Positions 27,058-36,930 of a stretch of DNA of 64,000 nt are shown here, piece by piece; positions within the stretch are counted from its first letter, which is position 1, and each line of letters opens with the position of its first letter. The DNA is taken from contig JACKQB010000005.1 in the NCBI GenBank assembly GCA_024233115.1, positions 510,717 to 574,716 of the forward strand, given 5' to 3'. A model generated the notes under the pieces. That model made no database searches. It saw only the letters and a list, made by a program, of their open reading frames with translations, and was not told where the DNA came from. Source of the DNA: Akkermansiaceae bacterium (GTDB lineage: Bacteria; Verrucomicrobiota; Verrucomicrobiia; Verrucomicrobiales; Akkermansiaceae). A program made the translations under genes and the position numbers.

Positions 27058-28284
27058 ATGACCAATAAACCACTCTTTAATGTCGTGTGTTGCATAGCAG
27101 CCTCGACCCTCTTCAGCGCCGCAGCTCCTGCGCCCATCATCACTTACCGAACCCTTCCTGACCGGATCAGGAAATCTAATCCTGATCTCGCAGCAGCCCG
27201 TTATTTGATAAACGAAGCAGTTGGACGGATGCACCAAGCCGGGAGACTCGCAAATCCCGAACTTAGTGTAGGAACGGCGCACGATGCAAGTTTTCAGGAA
27301 CGCGCGCTCACAATCGGCTTCTCGCAGAAATTCCCTATGACTAACCGGCTTCGGCTGGAGAAAACTATCGGGAAAATTAAGGTTAAAACTGCCACAGCCG
27401 AGGTCGCTAACATGGAGCGTAAGCTCGTCGCCCAATCTAGGCAGGCTCTGATAGAATTTCTGGCTCTTGCCCAACGTCGTCGCCTTCTTAAAGATCAAAT
27501 TAAAGTATCTTCTGAGTTCAGTGCCGCTTTAAAAACCCTTGCTGCAAAAGGCGAAGTTTCCATCATCGATGCTGGGCAGGCGCGCCTCCTGAATTTGCAA
27601 GTTACGACGGAACTTCGCGAATTAGATGCCGAAGAAAAAGCTCTCTATGGGATTATCAAACCATTGCTCGGCATGAAACTCACTGAACCTCTTATCATCG
27701 GAGGGGACATAGAAACAATGAGAGCTACGACTCTACCTATCGATCTTAATCGAAGGGGCGACATAAGAGCGGCGAAGTATTCTATTAACAGTGCGATCCG
27801 AGAAGTAGAATTAGAAAAAGCACGCCGCTACGATGACATCGCCATCTCGGGTTCTGCTTCTATCGAACGATCCGAAGACGCTCCCAATGGATTTGAAAAC
27901 GAAACAATCGCCGGCATCGGCATTACTATTCCTCTTCCGTTATGGAACAAAAACGAAGGGAATATCGAATCGGCGAAGGCTCGAGTAAGTCGAAAAAAAC
28001 TCGAACTCACCGCATTAGAACAGGCGATTCGTCACAAAAGTAAAGCGAGCAACGAGGAAATGAGAGTGTGGTCCAAGCTCGTTAAAGAGATCGACGGAAC
28101 TCTAATTCCCGAAGCCGCCAAGCAGCTCAAACTTGCAGAAAAAGCATACCTCGAAGGCTTGAGCGACATTCAAACTGTTCTTCGCAGCCGTGAGCAAAAG
28201 CTGAAATTACAATCTTCCCGCATCACTGCGCTAAAGAATTTCCACAAAGCACGGGCCGCATATGAATCATCTCTCGGCCTATAA
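27058..28284 (+). CDS. Outer-membrane efflux protein, TolC family
   Basis: A 408-aa TolC-superfamily protein: signal peptide (CCIAASTLFSAAAPAP), repeat starts RKSNPDLAAARYLINEA and RRGDIRAAKYSINSA, and C-terminal YLEGLSDIQTVLRSREQ. No lipobox is evident. Partner of the adaptor 19 nt downstream. About 60 nt of promoter space with weak hairpins separates it from the preceding gene. Confidence 0.88.
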   Translation: MTNKPLFNVVCCIAASTLFSAAAPAPIITYRTLPDRIRKSNPDLAAARYLINEAVGRMHQAGRLANPELSVGTAHDASFQERALTIGFSQKFPMTNRLRLEKTIGKIKVKTATAEVANMERKLVAQSRQALIEFLALAQRRRLLKDQIKVSSEFSAALKTLAAKGEVSIIDAGQARLLNLQVTTELRELDAEEKALYGIIKPLLGMKLTEPLIIGGDIETMRATTLPIDLNRRGDIRAAKYSINSAIREVELEKARRYDDIAISGSASIERSEDAPNGFENETIAGIGITIPLPLWNKNEGNIESAKARVSRKKLELTALEQAIRHKSKASNEEMRVWSKLVKEIDGTLIPEAAKQLKLAEKAYLEGLSDIQTVLRSREQKLKLQSSRITALKNFHKARAAYESSLGL

Positions 28285-28303
28285 ATCTAACATATAAATT
28301 TTC

Positions 28304-29455
28304 ATGAAAAAACTATTTAACTCAAATTATTTACAAGCAGCCCTCCTGTTGACTTACACTACATGCTCGGTAATCAGCGCTGAAAAATCTGATCGCGCCG
28401 CCAATACGGTCATCTTGACTGAGGCGGGTGTACAAAATCTCCGTCTTAAAACCATCGAGGTGGAAGAGCGCGATTTTGAAACCACAGTTTTTGCCGTTGG
28501 CAAAGTCGAAGAAATTCCTAGCCATCAATACTCTGTATCATCACGCATCTCCGGTCGCGCCATCACTGTGAATGCGTTTGTAGGAGATTTAGTAACTGAG
28601 GGTCAGGTTCTCGCTATTGTCGAAAGTCGTCAACCAGGCAATCCCCCACCGAAAATTGAAATGAAAGCACCGCACAGCGGGTTAATCGTAAAAACTCACA
28701 TCCTCCGCGGTAAACCGGTCGAACCCAATCAAGATCTTTTCGATATTTCAGATCGTTCAAAAATGTGGATCTCAGCTATGATTCCAGAACAGTTAGCCGC
28801 AGGCATTGGTCCCGGCACTGAGGCTAGAATCAGTTTCCCTGCACTGAAAAACGAACCGATTATTGCCAAATTACTGCGCTTCGGCGTCACAGCAGACAAA
28901 GATGCTGGCACGCTCAGAGGCATCTTTGAGATAGACAACACAGACCGCAAGTTACTACCTGGTATGCGGGCAGAGTGTAACATTATTGTTTCCAAACGCC
29001 CTAGCGTGTACGCCATTCCAGAAGAAGCTCTTCAGGGTGATCCGGCAAACCGGGTTGTATATGTTAAGGACTTTGATTTGGAAAACGCTTTCGTGCGTTC
29101 ACCGGTCGTCATTGGGCAGAAAAGCGGCGGATGGGTTGAGGTAACCAACGGCCTCTTTCCCGGTGATGAAGTTGTCACACGCGGATCCTATTCCCTCGGA
29201 TTCGTTGGCGGCGGCGGAGGCATGTCCCTGAAAGAAGCACTTGATGCCGCGCACGGTCACGAGCATGCGGAGGACGGGTCAGAATTAACTGAAGCCGACA
29301 AAAAAGGCGCTGAAGCCGAAGATGGTCATGATCACGCAAGTGAAGGCGGAGGAGCTCCGAAATGGCTCATTTACTATTCAATAGGAGTCTCCCTAGTTGC
29401 GCTACTGCTCGTACAGCAGCTATGGAACAACAAGCGCAAAAATCAAAAAGCCTAA
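28304..29455 (+). CDS. RND periplasmic adaptor, HlyD/CusB type
   Basis: A 383-aa membrane-fusion protein: signal segment (AALLLTYTTCSVIS), barrel-sandwich motif MKAPHSGLIVKTHILRGKPV, and beta-barrel. Residues 312-350 are His/Asp/Glu-rich (AAHGHEHAEDGSE, DGHDHAS), followed by a C-terminal TM helix (WLIYYSIGVSLVALLLVQQL). A C-terminal anchor is uncommon in this family and suggests the protein is held at the inner membrane by its tail. Adjacent to the permease gene at 29470. Confidence 0.88.
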   Translation: MKKLFNSNYLQAALLLTYTTCSVISAEKSDRAANTVILTEAGVQNLRLKTIEVEERDFETTVFAVGKVEEIPSHQYSVSSRISGRAITVNAFVGDLVTEGQVLAIVESRQPGNPPPKIEMKAPHSGLIVKTHILRGKPVEPNQDLFDISDRSKMWISAMIPEQLAAGIGPGTEARISFPALKNEPIIAKLLRFGVTADKDAGTLRGIFEIDNTDRKLLPGMRAECNIIVSKRPSVYAIPEEALQGDPANRVVYVKDFDLENAFVRSPVVIGQKSGGWVEVTNGLFPGDEVVTRGSYSLGFVGGGGGMSLKEALDAAHGHEHAEDGSELTEADKKGAEAEDGHDHASEGGGAPKWLIYYSIGVSLVALLLVQQLWNNKRKNQKA

Positions 29456-29469
29456 CCACTTCCCAAACC

Positions 29470-32400
29470 ATGCTCAATCATCTCATACGATTCTCCCTCG
29501 CCCAGCGAGGTTTGATACTCGTTATCGCCGTGGTCCTCATGATCTTCGGCGTAAAGAAAACCATGGAGCTTCCTGTGGAAGTTCTCCCCGACCTCACCAA
29601 ACCAACTGTCACACTTCTCATTGAAGCACCAGGCTATGCGCCGGAGGAAGTTGAAACGCTTATTACCATCCCTTTGGAAAATGCCCTCATGGGTGTCACT
29701 GGGGTGAACCGTGTGCGCAGCACCAATGACATCGGGCTCTCACTCATCTTTGTGGAGTTTGACTGGGATGTGGATATTTATAAAGCACGCCAGTTCGTAC
29801 AGGAACGTATCGGAAGTGCCGGTGAATCCCTCCCCGAAGGCATTGTCCCCTACATGACTCCGGTCACATCTCTGATGGGCGATATCATGCTTGTGGGATT
29901 GCGTGACCCCACAGGAGCAACCTCACCGCGGGATCTTCGTGTCCTCGCGGATTGGACCGTCGCGCGGCGGCTCCAATCCATCCCGGGGATTGCTGAAGTG
30001 CTCTCTATGGGAGGCGGTGTGAAACAGGTTCAGGTTCAGCCAGATCCGCAAAAAATGCTTCTACACCAGGTCACCTTTGAACAGATCAAAGAAGCCGCAG
30101 CAAAGTCGGTTCAAAACACCACAGGAGGGTTCCTCACCGAACGAGCTAGGGAAATCATGGTTCGTAATTTGGCAATGACCACCGACCTTGATGAAATTGC
30201 CTCTACTGTGGTGGGCTACCGCAATGATCGTCCTATCCACCTTCACGACGTTGCCAATGTTGTCTGGGCCATCGAACCCATGCGTGGCGATGCTGCTTTA
30301 GGCATCGCGGGTCGCAAACCCGATGCCGATGGAAACCTCGGCACTCGTGGTGTCATTCTTAGTATCCGAAAATCCCCTGGTTTCGACAGTCTGGCTCTCA
30401 CTGAGGAAGTTGAAAAAGCATTGGAGGAACTTGGTAAATCGCTTCCTGAAGGTGCTGAACTCGTCCCTCTATACCGACAGAGCGAATTCATCAATCTGTC
30501 CATCGACAACCTGAAGGAAGCACTTCGAGACGGAGCTATCATGGTGGCCGTCATTTTATTCCTCTTCCTGCTCAATGTGCGCATCACTCTGATCACCCTA
30601 ACCGCTATTCCACTGTCATTGGGAATCACTATTCTTGTTTTTGACATAATGGGGCTCAGCGTAAATTCTATGACCCTCGGAGGACTAGCCGTCGCGGTCG
30701 GCATGGTTGTGGATGATGCCATCGTCGATGTGGAAAATGTCTACCGACGACTTCGAGAAAATGCCTCTCTCACGAATCCACAGCCAAAGCTTGAGGTCAT
30801 TGCCAGAGCATCCAGTGAAGTTCGTTCGTCCATTCTCTATGCAACGATATTGATCATCCTTGTCTTCCTCCCACTCATGGCTCTGAGCGGTGTCGAAGGC
30901 AGGCTTTTCACGCCGATTGCCATCGCGACGATCGTCAGCATGGCTGCCTCGTTCCTTGTCTCTCTAACAGTAATCCCGGTGCTGAGTTCACTGATTTTGA
31001 ATCCTAAAGCAGGGAAAGAACACAAGGACGTGATTTTTGTCCGCTGGCTGAAATCAGCCTTCAGTGCCACCTGGACGCGATTCGCTCTGGCTCAACCGAT
31101 GGTAGTCATGGTCATCACGGGCATACTCGTTGTAATGAGTTATCTCGCTTACACGGATATGGGCCGGAATTTCCTTCCCGCATTCAAAGAACCAACTGCC
31201 CTCGTTGCTACTACGTCTAGTCCTGGAACGTCACTCAAGACCACTTCCGAACTAGCCGACATGGGCATTGAACAGCTTCTGAAAATCCCCGGCGTCAAAA
31301 CCGTTGGATACCGTGCCGGAAGAGCCGAACGAGGCGACCACGTGGTGCCCGTTTCTACCGTGGAGTTTGATGTCGAGTTTGATGAATCCGCAGGTCGAAG
31401 CCATGAAGAAATTATCGCTGACATACGGAAAACGATGAAGGAGATCCCCGGCACCTTCAGTGCCATGAGTGGGCCTCTTGCGGATCGTGTTGGCCACATG
31501 CTCAGTGGTGTCTCGGCAAAAGTTGCTATAAAAATCTATGGCCCAGATCTGGACGAACTGAGAAAGATCGGCGATAAGATTACAGCCTTGGCTCGCGAAA
31601 TCCCCGGTCTCGAAGAAGCAAGGACCGAGCAGCAGGCACCTGTGCCTCAGCTGCGTATCGAGCCAGATCGTGAACGGGCCGCTGCTTATGGTGTCACCCC
31701 CGGTGACTTGACCGAGGAAATGTCCGGCCTCATGGGCGGCGCGGAAGTAGCCGAAATCTACGAAGGCGTTCGCGTCTATGATTTGGTCGTCAAACTCTCT
31801 CCTGAGTGGCGCGAAAATCCGGAATGTTTGGAATATATATTCATTGATACCCAAAACGACCAATTAGTGCCACTTGGGTCAGTTGCGAAGTTCCGCCAAG
31901 CTACGGGACCTAACAACATCCTGCGAGAAAATTCACGCCGTCGTTTCGTTGTTTCCATCAACCCGACTGTTCCAGACCTCGTATCCGCAGTGGATGCGTT
32001 GAAAGCGTCCATCGAAAAAAACATCGATCTGCCTGAGGGGTACACCATCTCCTATGAAGGTGAGTATCTGGCGCAGAAGGAAGCCGCCCGCACCATCGCC
32101 ATTATGTCCAGCGTGATTATGCTGGTGGTAATCTTCCTGCTCTACTCTTTTTTCCGCAGTTTCTCATTCGTGGCATTGGTGCTCACCATTATCCCAGTCT
32201 CACTGGTCGGTGCCATTTTCTACACGCAGATGACGCTGAACAATATCAGTATCGCTACGCTGGTAGGATTTATCGCGGTCGGTGGTATTGCGGCGAGAAA
32301 CAACATCATGCTCGTCTCCCACTACCTTCACCTTATGAAGCATGAAGGCGAAGGCTTTACCAAGAAGATGATCATTCGCGGAACCGAAGAGCGTCTTGTA

Positions 32401-32625
32401 CCAATCCTCATGACTGCTCTGTCCGCTGGTTTTGCGCTCATCCCTCTCGTTCTCGCTGCGGATGAGCCGGGTAAAGAAATCCTCAATCCAGTGGCTATCG
32501 TGATTGTTGGAGGCCTAGTGAGTTCCACCTTCCTCGGTCTAGCCGTCACCCCAGCTCTATTCTACGCCTTTTGCCGTAAACCGGCACTCCGTTCACTGGA
32601 GATAAACTCTGCGGCCTCAGCCTAA
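29470..32625 (+). CDS. RND efflux permease, heavy-metal or multidrug type
   Basis: A 1051-aa RND pump with TM4 motif AVGMVVDDAIVDVENVYRR and TM10-11 block GFIAVGGIAARNNIMLVSHY. The motif differs from CzcA-type DFG and lies between HME and HAE classes. Context (His-rich adaptor and His-rich downstream protein) favours a metal substrate. Start 29470 (MLNHLIRFSLAQRGLILVI) is chosen; the longer frame from 29362 overlaps the adaptor by 94 nt. Confidence 0.88.
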   Translation: MLNHLIRFSLAQRGLILVIAVVLMIFGVKKTMELPVEVLPDLTKPTVTLLIEAPGYAPEEVETLITIPLENALMGVTGVNRVRSTNDIGLSLIFVEFDWDVDIYKARQFVQERIGSAGESLPEGIVPYMTPVTSLMGDIMLVGLRDPTGATSPRDLRVLADWTVARRLQSIPGIAEVLSMGGGVKQVQVQPDPQKMLLHQVTFEQIKEAAAKSVQNTTGGFLTERAREIMVRNLAMTTDLDEIASTVVGYRNDRPIHLHDVANVVWAIEPMRGDAALGIAGRKPDADGNLGTRGVILSIRKSPGFDSLALTEEVEKALEELGKSLPEGAELVPLYRQSEFINLSIDNLKEALRDGAIMVAVILFLFLLNVRITLITLTAIPLSLGITILVFDIMGLSVNSMTLGGLAVAVGMVVDDAIVDVENVYRRLRENASLTNPQPKLEVIARASSEVRSSILYATILIILVFLPLMALSGVEGRLFTPIAIATIVSMAASFLVSLTVIPVLSSLILNPKAGKEHKDVIFVRWLKSAFSATWTRFALAQPMVVMVITGILVVMSYLAYTDMGRNFLPAFKEPTALVATTSSPGTSLKTTSELADMGIEQLLKIPGVKTVGYRAGRAERGDHVVPVSTVEFDVEFDESAGRSHEEIIADIRKTMKEIPGTFSAMSGPLADRVGHMLSGVSAKVAIKIYGPDLDELRKIGDKITALAREIPGLEEARTEQQAPVPQLRIEPDRERAAAYGVTPGDLTEEMSGLMGGAEVAEIYEGVRVYDLVVKLSPEWRENPECLEYIFIDTQNDQLVPLGSVAKFRQATGPNNILRENSRRRFVVSINPTVPDLVSAVDALKASIEKNIDLPEGYTISYEGEYLAQKEAARTIAIMSSVIMLVVIFLLYSFFRSFSFVALVLTIIPVSLVGAIFYTQMTLNNISIATLVGFIAVGGIAARNNIMLVSHYLHLMKHEGEGFTKKMIIRGTEERLVPILMTALSAGFALIPLVLAADEPGKEILNPVAIVIVGGLVSSTFLGLAVTPALFYAFCRKPALRSLEINSAASA

Positions 32626-32673
32626 TGCCTGGCTGCATCAACACAGAAACCAAAACCAAAACCAAAAAATAAA

Positions 32674-33174
32674 ATGACACTGAAAGTAAAAACACTACTC
32701 GCCGTCGCACTCTGCGGAGTAATGGCTCCTTCTGCCGCCTTCGCAGACGAACATGACCACGACCATGATCATGACGAGCATGCCGTTAAAGGACCCAACA
32801 ATGGAAAGATGATTATGAAGGTCGAACCCCACGCGGAATTCTTCGTGACCAAGGATCGCAAAGTTCAAATCACCTTTGTCGATGACCACGGAAAGATAGT
32901 TCCCGTTGGAAAACAAAAAGTCACCATAGTCTGTGGTGACCGCACTAAGCCCACAGTTATGAAAATGGAAACCAAGAATGGAAAGCTCATCTCCTCAAAC
33001 GTGCTCCCTGCTGGTAACGATTTTCCAACAGTCGTCTCCATTAAAGTATCTCCAGATGCCAAGACCGTGCGCGAGAAGTTTAATCTCAACATGAACAAGT
33101 GCCCGACATGTCCCTACGCAGAGTACCACTGCAGCTGTGACCATGGTGATGATCACAAAGGTCACGACCATTAG
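32674..33174 (+). CDS. Periplasmic His-rich metal-binding protein
   Basis: A 166-aa exported protein: Sec signal ending SAAFADE, a run of alternating His and Asp just after cleavage (residues 26-36), a beta-rich core (80-145), then NKCPTCPYAEYHCSCDHGDDHKGHDH, a Cys/His tail. Likely buffers or delivers metal for the pump upstream or the P-ATPase downstream. A strong hairpin (33197-33223) separates it from the ATPase gene. Confidence 0.75.
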   Translation: MTLKVKTLLAVALCGVMAPSAAFADEHDHDHDHDEHAVKGPNNGKMIMKVEPHAEFFVTKDRKVQITFVDDHGKIVPVGKQKVTIVCGDRTKPTVMKMETKNGKLISSNVLPAGNDFPTVVSIKVSPDAKTVREKFNLNMNKCPTCPYAEYHCSCDHGDDHKGHDH

Positions 33175-33196
33175 CAAAAACGCCCGAATACTAGCC

Positions 33197-33223
33197 GGGA
33201 GGGTGCAAAAGAAGCACCCTCCC
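33197..33223 (+). terminator. GC-rich hairpin between His-rich gene and P-ATPase
   Basis: GGGAGGGTGC (33197-33206) pairs perfectly with GCACCCTCCC (33214-33223) around a 7-nt loop. There is only a short T-run after it (GCTTT), and the ATPase ATG is 15 nt further, so partial termination or attenuation is likely. Confidence 0.55.
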
Positions 33224-33237
33224 TCGCTTTAAAAACA

Positions 33238-35454
33238 ATGAAGCACAATCACTCTCACAACGACGATGATAACCACGCTCGTGGCGCGGATAAGCAACCT
33301 ACGTCATCCAAGGTTCTCGACTCGGGGGTCGAAGCATCTGCCCAGACAATTCTTCACGTTGCCGGAGTCGATTGTTCTGAAGAAGTCGCAGCCATCGAAT
33401 CCGCACTCAAAGAAACAGGTCACGTCCGCGAGGTCAACGTGAGTATCTTGAGTGGCAAGACCACGATCCAACATGATGGCGAACTCTCCGAAACCGATCT
33501 TATCGGAGCACTCAAGTCTGCCGGACTCACAGCTCGCGCAGAGGGCGACGATACCAAGCCTGCTGAAAGCAGCAAAAAATACAAACTTATCAGCGTCATT
33601 GCCTCTGGAACCCTAACAGGCATCGGCCTGCTTGTTGGTTGGATCATTGATACGCCCCCACCTTTTCTAACTGAAGTCATTTTCAGTCTCGCCATCATCG
33701 CAGGAGCTTGGTTTATCGCGCCCAAGGCATACCGCACATTGAAGCAAAAGCGCTTTGATATGAACGTGCTCATGACCGTGGCTGTCATCGGAGCCGTCAT
33801 CATCGGTGAGTGGGAAGAAGCTGCTGCCGTCACATTTCTCTTCGCTCTTTCCGAACTCTTGGAAAGCTACAGCGTTTCACGCGCCCGCCGAGCCATCGAA
33901 TCACTCATGGAACTCACCCCACTCACCGCCCTCGTGAAGCGCAATGGAGAGGTCACCGAAGTAGAGCTATCAGACGTGGCAACAGATGAAACCATCATCA
34001 TCAAATCTGGAGCAAAGGTTCCCCTAGATGGAATTGTGGCATCAGGATCATCATCCATCAATCAAGCACCCATCACTGGAGAGTCACTCCCCGTAGAAAA
34101 GAAAAACGGCGATCAGGTGTTTGCCGGAACCATCAATGGCGAAGGATCGTTAGAGGTCACCGTAACTGGCAAGGCCGGTGAAACTACCCTCGCCAGCATG
34201 ATCCGTCTCATCGAAGACGCCCAATCACAAAAGGCTCCATCCGAGCGCTTTGTCGACACCTTTGCAAAATACTACACCCCCATCATCATGGTGCTGGCAG
34301 TGCTAGTATGCCTCGTCCCTGGAGCAGTCACCGGTGATTGGTCCACTTGGTTTTACCGCGCCCTCGTTCTCCTTGTCATTGCCTGCCCCTGCGCTCTGGT
34401 CATTTCCACCCCCGTCTCTGTTGTCTCCGGACTGACAGCCATGGCTCGCCGCGGTGTCCTCATCAAAGGTGGAGCCTACCTCGAAATCGTAGGAAAACTC
34501 CGTGCTCTTGCCGTCGATAAAACCGGCACCATCACGCGTGGGCTTCCTGAAGTCACCGAAGTTATATCACTAACAAATCAAAGCAGTGAAGAGATTGTTA
34601 AAATCGCATCTGCCATCGACACTCATTCAGACCACCCTATCGCTATCGCCATCACGGACTATGCCAAAGCGCAAAATATCGTATTCTCTTCCGCTACCGA
34701 CTACCAATCTCAGACCGGACGCGGAGCTGATGGCACTCTAGGTGGTCACCATTACTTCGTAGGAAATCACCGCTATACTCATGAACTCGGAGTATGTAAT
34801 GAGGAAATAGAATCCCGCCTGCATGAAGTCGAAAGCAAAGGCCTTTCCGTCGTTGTCGTAGGCCACAAACCTCACGATAATTGCCCCGGCGACGTCCTCG
34901 GCATCATAGCCGTTGGCGATACCATCCGTGAAGATGCGAAGACCGCGATCGCATCTCTCCATGCTGTTGGCATCGAGCAAGTCGTCATGCTCAGTGGAGA
35001 CAACCAAACCACCGTCAATGCCATAGCGAAGCAAGCTAGAATCGACGAGGCAAAAGGAGATCTTCTCCCTGATCAAAAAATTGAAAACGTCCGCCGACTC
35101 CTGGAAAAATACGAGTATGTCGGCATGGTCGGTGATGGGGTCAATGATGCTCCCGCCATGGCATCTGCGAGTCTTGGGATCGCGATGGGAGCAGCGGGAA
35201 CAGATACCGCCATCGAAACCGCTGACATGGCACTCATGACCGATGATCTTGGCAAGATTAGTGAAGCCATCCACCTCGGTCGCCGCGCCCTCGGCATCAT
35301 CAAATTCAACATCATTTTCGCCCTGCTCATCAAAGCGGTCTTCCTCGTGCTCGCCTTCACTGGGCATACCAGCCTCTGGCTTGCCATCCTCGCCGATACA
35401 GGTGCGACTCTGATCGTCATCGCAAATGCCTTACGACTTTTACGGAGTAAATAA
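33238..35454 (+). CDS. P1B-type heavy-metal ATPase, ZntA/CadA-like
   Basis: A 738-aa inner-membrane ATPase. Order: His-rich N-terminus (MKHNHSHNDDDNH); ferredoxin-like HMA domain (about 35-100) in which the usual GMxCxxC is degenerate (GVDCSEE, one Cys); TM helices; actuator TGES (280-283); TM metal motif CPC (383-385); phosphorylation site DKTGT (427-431); SDHPIA; and GDGVNDAPA hinge. CPC with these features fits Zn/Cd/Pb export from the cytoplasm. It complements the periplasmic RND pumps encoded upstream. Confidence 0.9.
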   Translation: MKHNHSHNDDDNHARGADKQPTSSKVLDSGVEASAQTILHVAGVDCSEEVAAIESALKETGHVREVNVSILSGKTTIQHDGELSETDLIGALKSAGLTARAEGDDTKPAESSKKYKLISVIASGTLTGIGLLVGWIIDTPPPFLTEVIFSLAIIAGAWFIAPKAYRTLKQKRFDMNVLMTVAVIGAVIIGEWEEAAAVTFLFALSELLESYSVSRARRAIESLMELTPLTALVKRNGEVTEVELSDVATDETIIIKSGAKVPLDGIVASGSSSINQAPITGESLPVEKKNGDQVFAGTINGEGSLEVTVTGKAGETTLASMIRLIEDAQSQKAPSERFVDTFAKYYTPIIMVLAVLVCLVPGAVTGDWSTWFYRALVLLVIACPCALVISTPVSVVSGLTAMARRGVLIKGGAYLEIVGKLRALAVDKTGTITRGLPEVTEVISLTNQSSEEIVKIASAIDTHSDHPIAIAITDYAKAQNIVFSSATDYQSQTGRGADGTLGGHHYFVGNHRYTHELGVCNEEIESRLHEVESKGLSVVVVGHKPHDNCPGDVLGIIAVGDTIREDAKTAIASLHAVGIEQVVMLSGDNQTTVNAIAKQARIDEAKGDLLPDQKIENVRRLLEKYEYVGMVGDGVNDAPAMASASLGIAMGAAGTDTAIETADMALMTDDLGKISEAIHLGRRALGIIKFNIIFALLIKAVFLVLAFTGHTSLWLAILADTGATLIVIANALRLLRSK

Positions 35455-35492
35455 ACAACTTCTCCCTCCTACACACGAACACACCATCAACC

Positions 35493-35986
35493 ATGAAACC
35501 TATTCTCACATTCCTCACTTTTGTTTTAATCTGTGTTACTAACAATGATGCGACCCCTGAAAACCGCCAGTTCAGCCTCAAGACCAAACCCATAGGAAAA
35601 GCTCAGTATAAAGGAGATGCCATTACGCAAACTCGACAACTTGAGATCGAAGTCTCTCGCTCAGGCAAAGACCCTTCAAAAAAATAACGGCCACCTGGAA
35701 AATCTACGGGCACGAAAGGAAGAGCCACAAACTCATTCTCATCAAATCCGGCACTCTGACCTACAACCTGAAAGGTGGCGAGCGAGATACCCAAACCACT
35801 CCTACCGTAACTATCAAAGGAGTGAGAAAACATAAAAAAACCACGAGCACAGGACGTGGCAAAAATAAAAGAAGAAAAACCGTCACCGTCCCGGCATCTG
35901 GTCAGGAATATTACGGCTACTCCGTCAAAGTTAAACTAGGAGCAGAAACAGTTTCCGAATACGCAAGTAAACCTTCTTTAGAATAG
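35493..35986 (+). pseudogene. Exported protein gene interrupted by -1 frameshift at A7
   Basis: The frame from 35493 encodes a signal peptide (MKPILTFLTFVLICVTNN) and stops at TAA 35685 right after a run of seven A. The -1 frame, open from that point to TAG 35984-35986, continues plausibly with ITATWKIYGHERKSHKLIL and VTVPASGQEYYGYSVKVKL, giving a coherent beta-rich exported protein of about 164 residues. The zero-frame heptamer A-AAA-AAA is a textbook slippery site directly before the stop. It may be a real lesion, a sequencing length error, or programmed/transcriptional slippage. Function unknown. Confidence 0.65.
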
Positions 35987-35988
35987 TC

Positions 35989-36615
35989 ATGCGATTATCC
36001 AAACCACCTCAAATCAAGCCATCCTCGAACGAAATGAAAACTTCAAATAACCAGATCAAGAGCAAACATACCACGCCTCCCACTAAAACTCTAAATTGGA
36101 CACTGACCAAAGCCTCCCTTATTGCCGTCATTATCGGAATGTCCGCCTACACCTTTTTTGAGTATGCTACTTCCGGTGAATTTGACACCAGAGAAACAGT
36201 AATTCACCACATCATCCCAACAGTTTTCATTGGAGTGATTGTGTGGAGTATGCTCAATCTCATCCTAATATCAAAGTTTGTAAGCCCTATGAAGAAAATC
36301 ATGCTTCACCTGAACGGTGTCGGCAATGGTAGGCTGGCACCTCTAAAAATAGACACCAACATTCTGGAGGTTGGAGCAATCGTTCATAGTGTGAATACGC
36401 TAACCACACAGCTTAAAAAAGTTCCCGACAACGAAGGCATGAGCAAGGCAGTGGATGACCTCGTCAAACTTCGTGCCGATTTGAAGAGACTCATCGACAG
36501 CACTCATCTCGCTCCCGACCAGCTCGTTCCCATTATGCGAGACCTTAAAAATCTCGAAAGCCACCTTCTCTCTGCAATCACAGCTGAACGGCAAGCCCAC
36601 ACCGACATCAGTTAG
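35989..36615 (+). CDS. Membrane protein with HAMP-like region
   Basis: A 208-aa protein with two TM helices (about 40-58 and 78-98) enclosing a short periplasmic loop, then LISKFVSPMKKIMLHLNGVGNGRLAPL, which resembles a HAMP linker, and a C-terminal coiled coil (145-200). It lacks a kinase or methyl-accepting domain. It starts 3 nt after the interrupted gene. ATG at 36034 is an alternative start. Unrecognised; possibly a membrane sensor fragment or scaffold. Confidence 0.65.
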   Translation: MRLSKPPQIKPSSNEMKTSNNQIKSKHTTPPTKTLNWTLTKASLIAVIIGMSAYTFFEYATSGEFDTRETVIHHIIPTVFIGVIVWSMLNLILISKFVSPMKKIMLHLNGVGNGRLAPLKIDTNILEVGAIVHSVNTLTTQLKKVPDNEGMSKAVDDLVKLRADLKRLIDSTHLAPDQLVPIMRDLKNLESHLLSAITAERQAHTDIS

Positions 36616-36696
36616 CCAGACTGATGGCTTGCTTGATTCCCGCTTGATTAATTACCAATCTCTACGTTTATCTTAAATCATATACCTCCACAATTC

Positions 36697-36873
36697 ATGA
36701 GTCTAAAAAGCATACGACGGAAGAGATGGATCGTCAGCTTCTTTAAAAAGAATTGGAAGACTGGTCTGATAATAATAATTGGAGCAATCCTTTTAACTCT
36801 TCTTAGTATTGGAATCGAAAAGGGCCAAGTAAAACCGAATAATGCCCCTAATGAAATTGAACAAAAAAACTAA
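36697..36873 (+). CDS. Small single-TM protein (58 aa)
   Basis: ATG at 36697 to TAA at 36871-36873. It begins with a basic stretch (SLKSIRRKRWIVSFFKKNWK), then a strongly hydrophobic helix (LIIIIGAILLTLLSIGI), then a polar tail. No clear ribosome binding site but preceded by an unoccupied 80-nt gap and followed by a terminator hairpin. Predicted membrane miniprotein of unknown role. Confidence 0.5.
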   Translation: MSLKSIRRKRWIVSFFKKNWKTGLIIIIGAILLTLLSIGIEKGQVKPNNAPNEIEQKN

Positions 36874-36887
36874 CCGCTAATCATTGT

Positions 36888-36916
36888 CGCATCATCACCA
36901 GATGCGGCGTGTTTTT
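36888..36916 (+). terminator. Rho-independent terminator
   Basis: CGCATC (36888-36893) and GATGCG (36901-36906) form a hairpin followed by GTGTTTTT. It closes the metal-resistance block before the gene at 36931. Confidence 0.65.
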
Positions 36917-36930
36917 CGGCCAGTAAAAAA

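Noticed and set aside
32740..32790. Short tandem repeats or CRISPR-like array
   Set aside because: They are His/Asp codon repeats in the metal-binding protein gene; no CRISPR array was seen anywhere.
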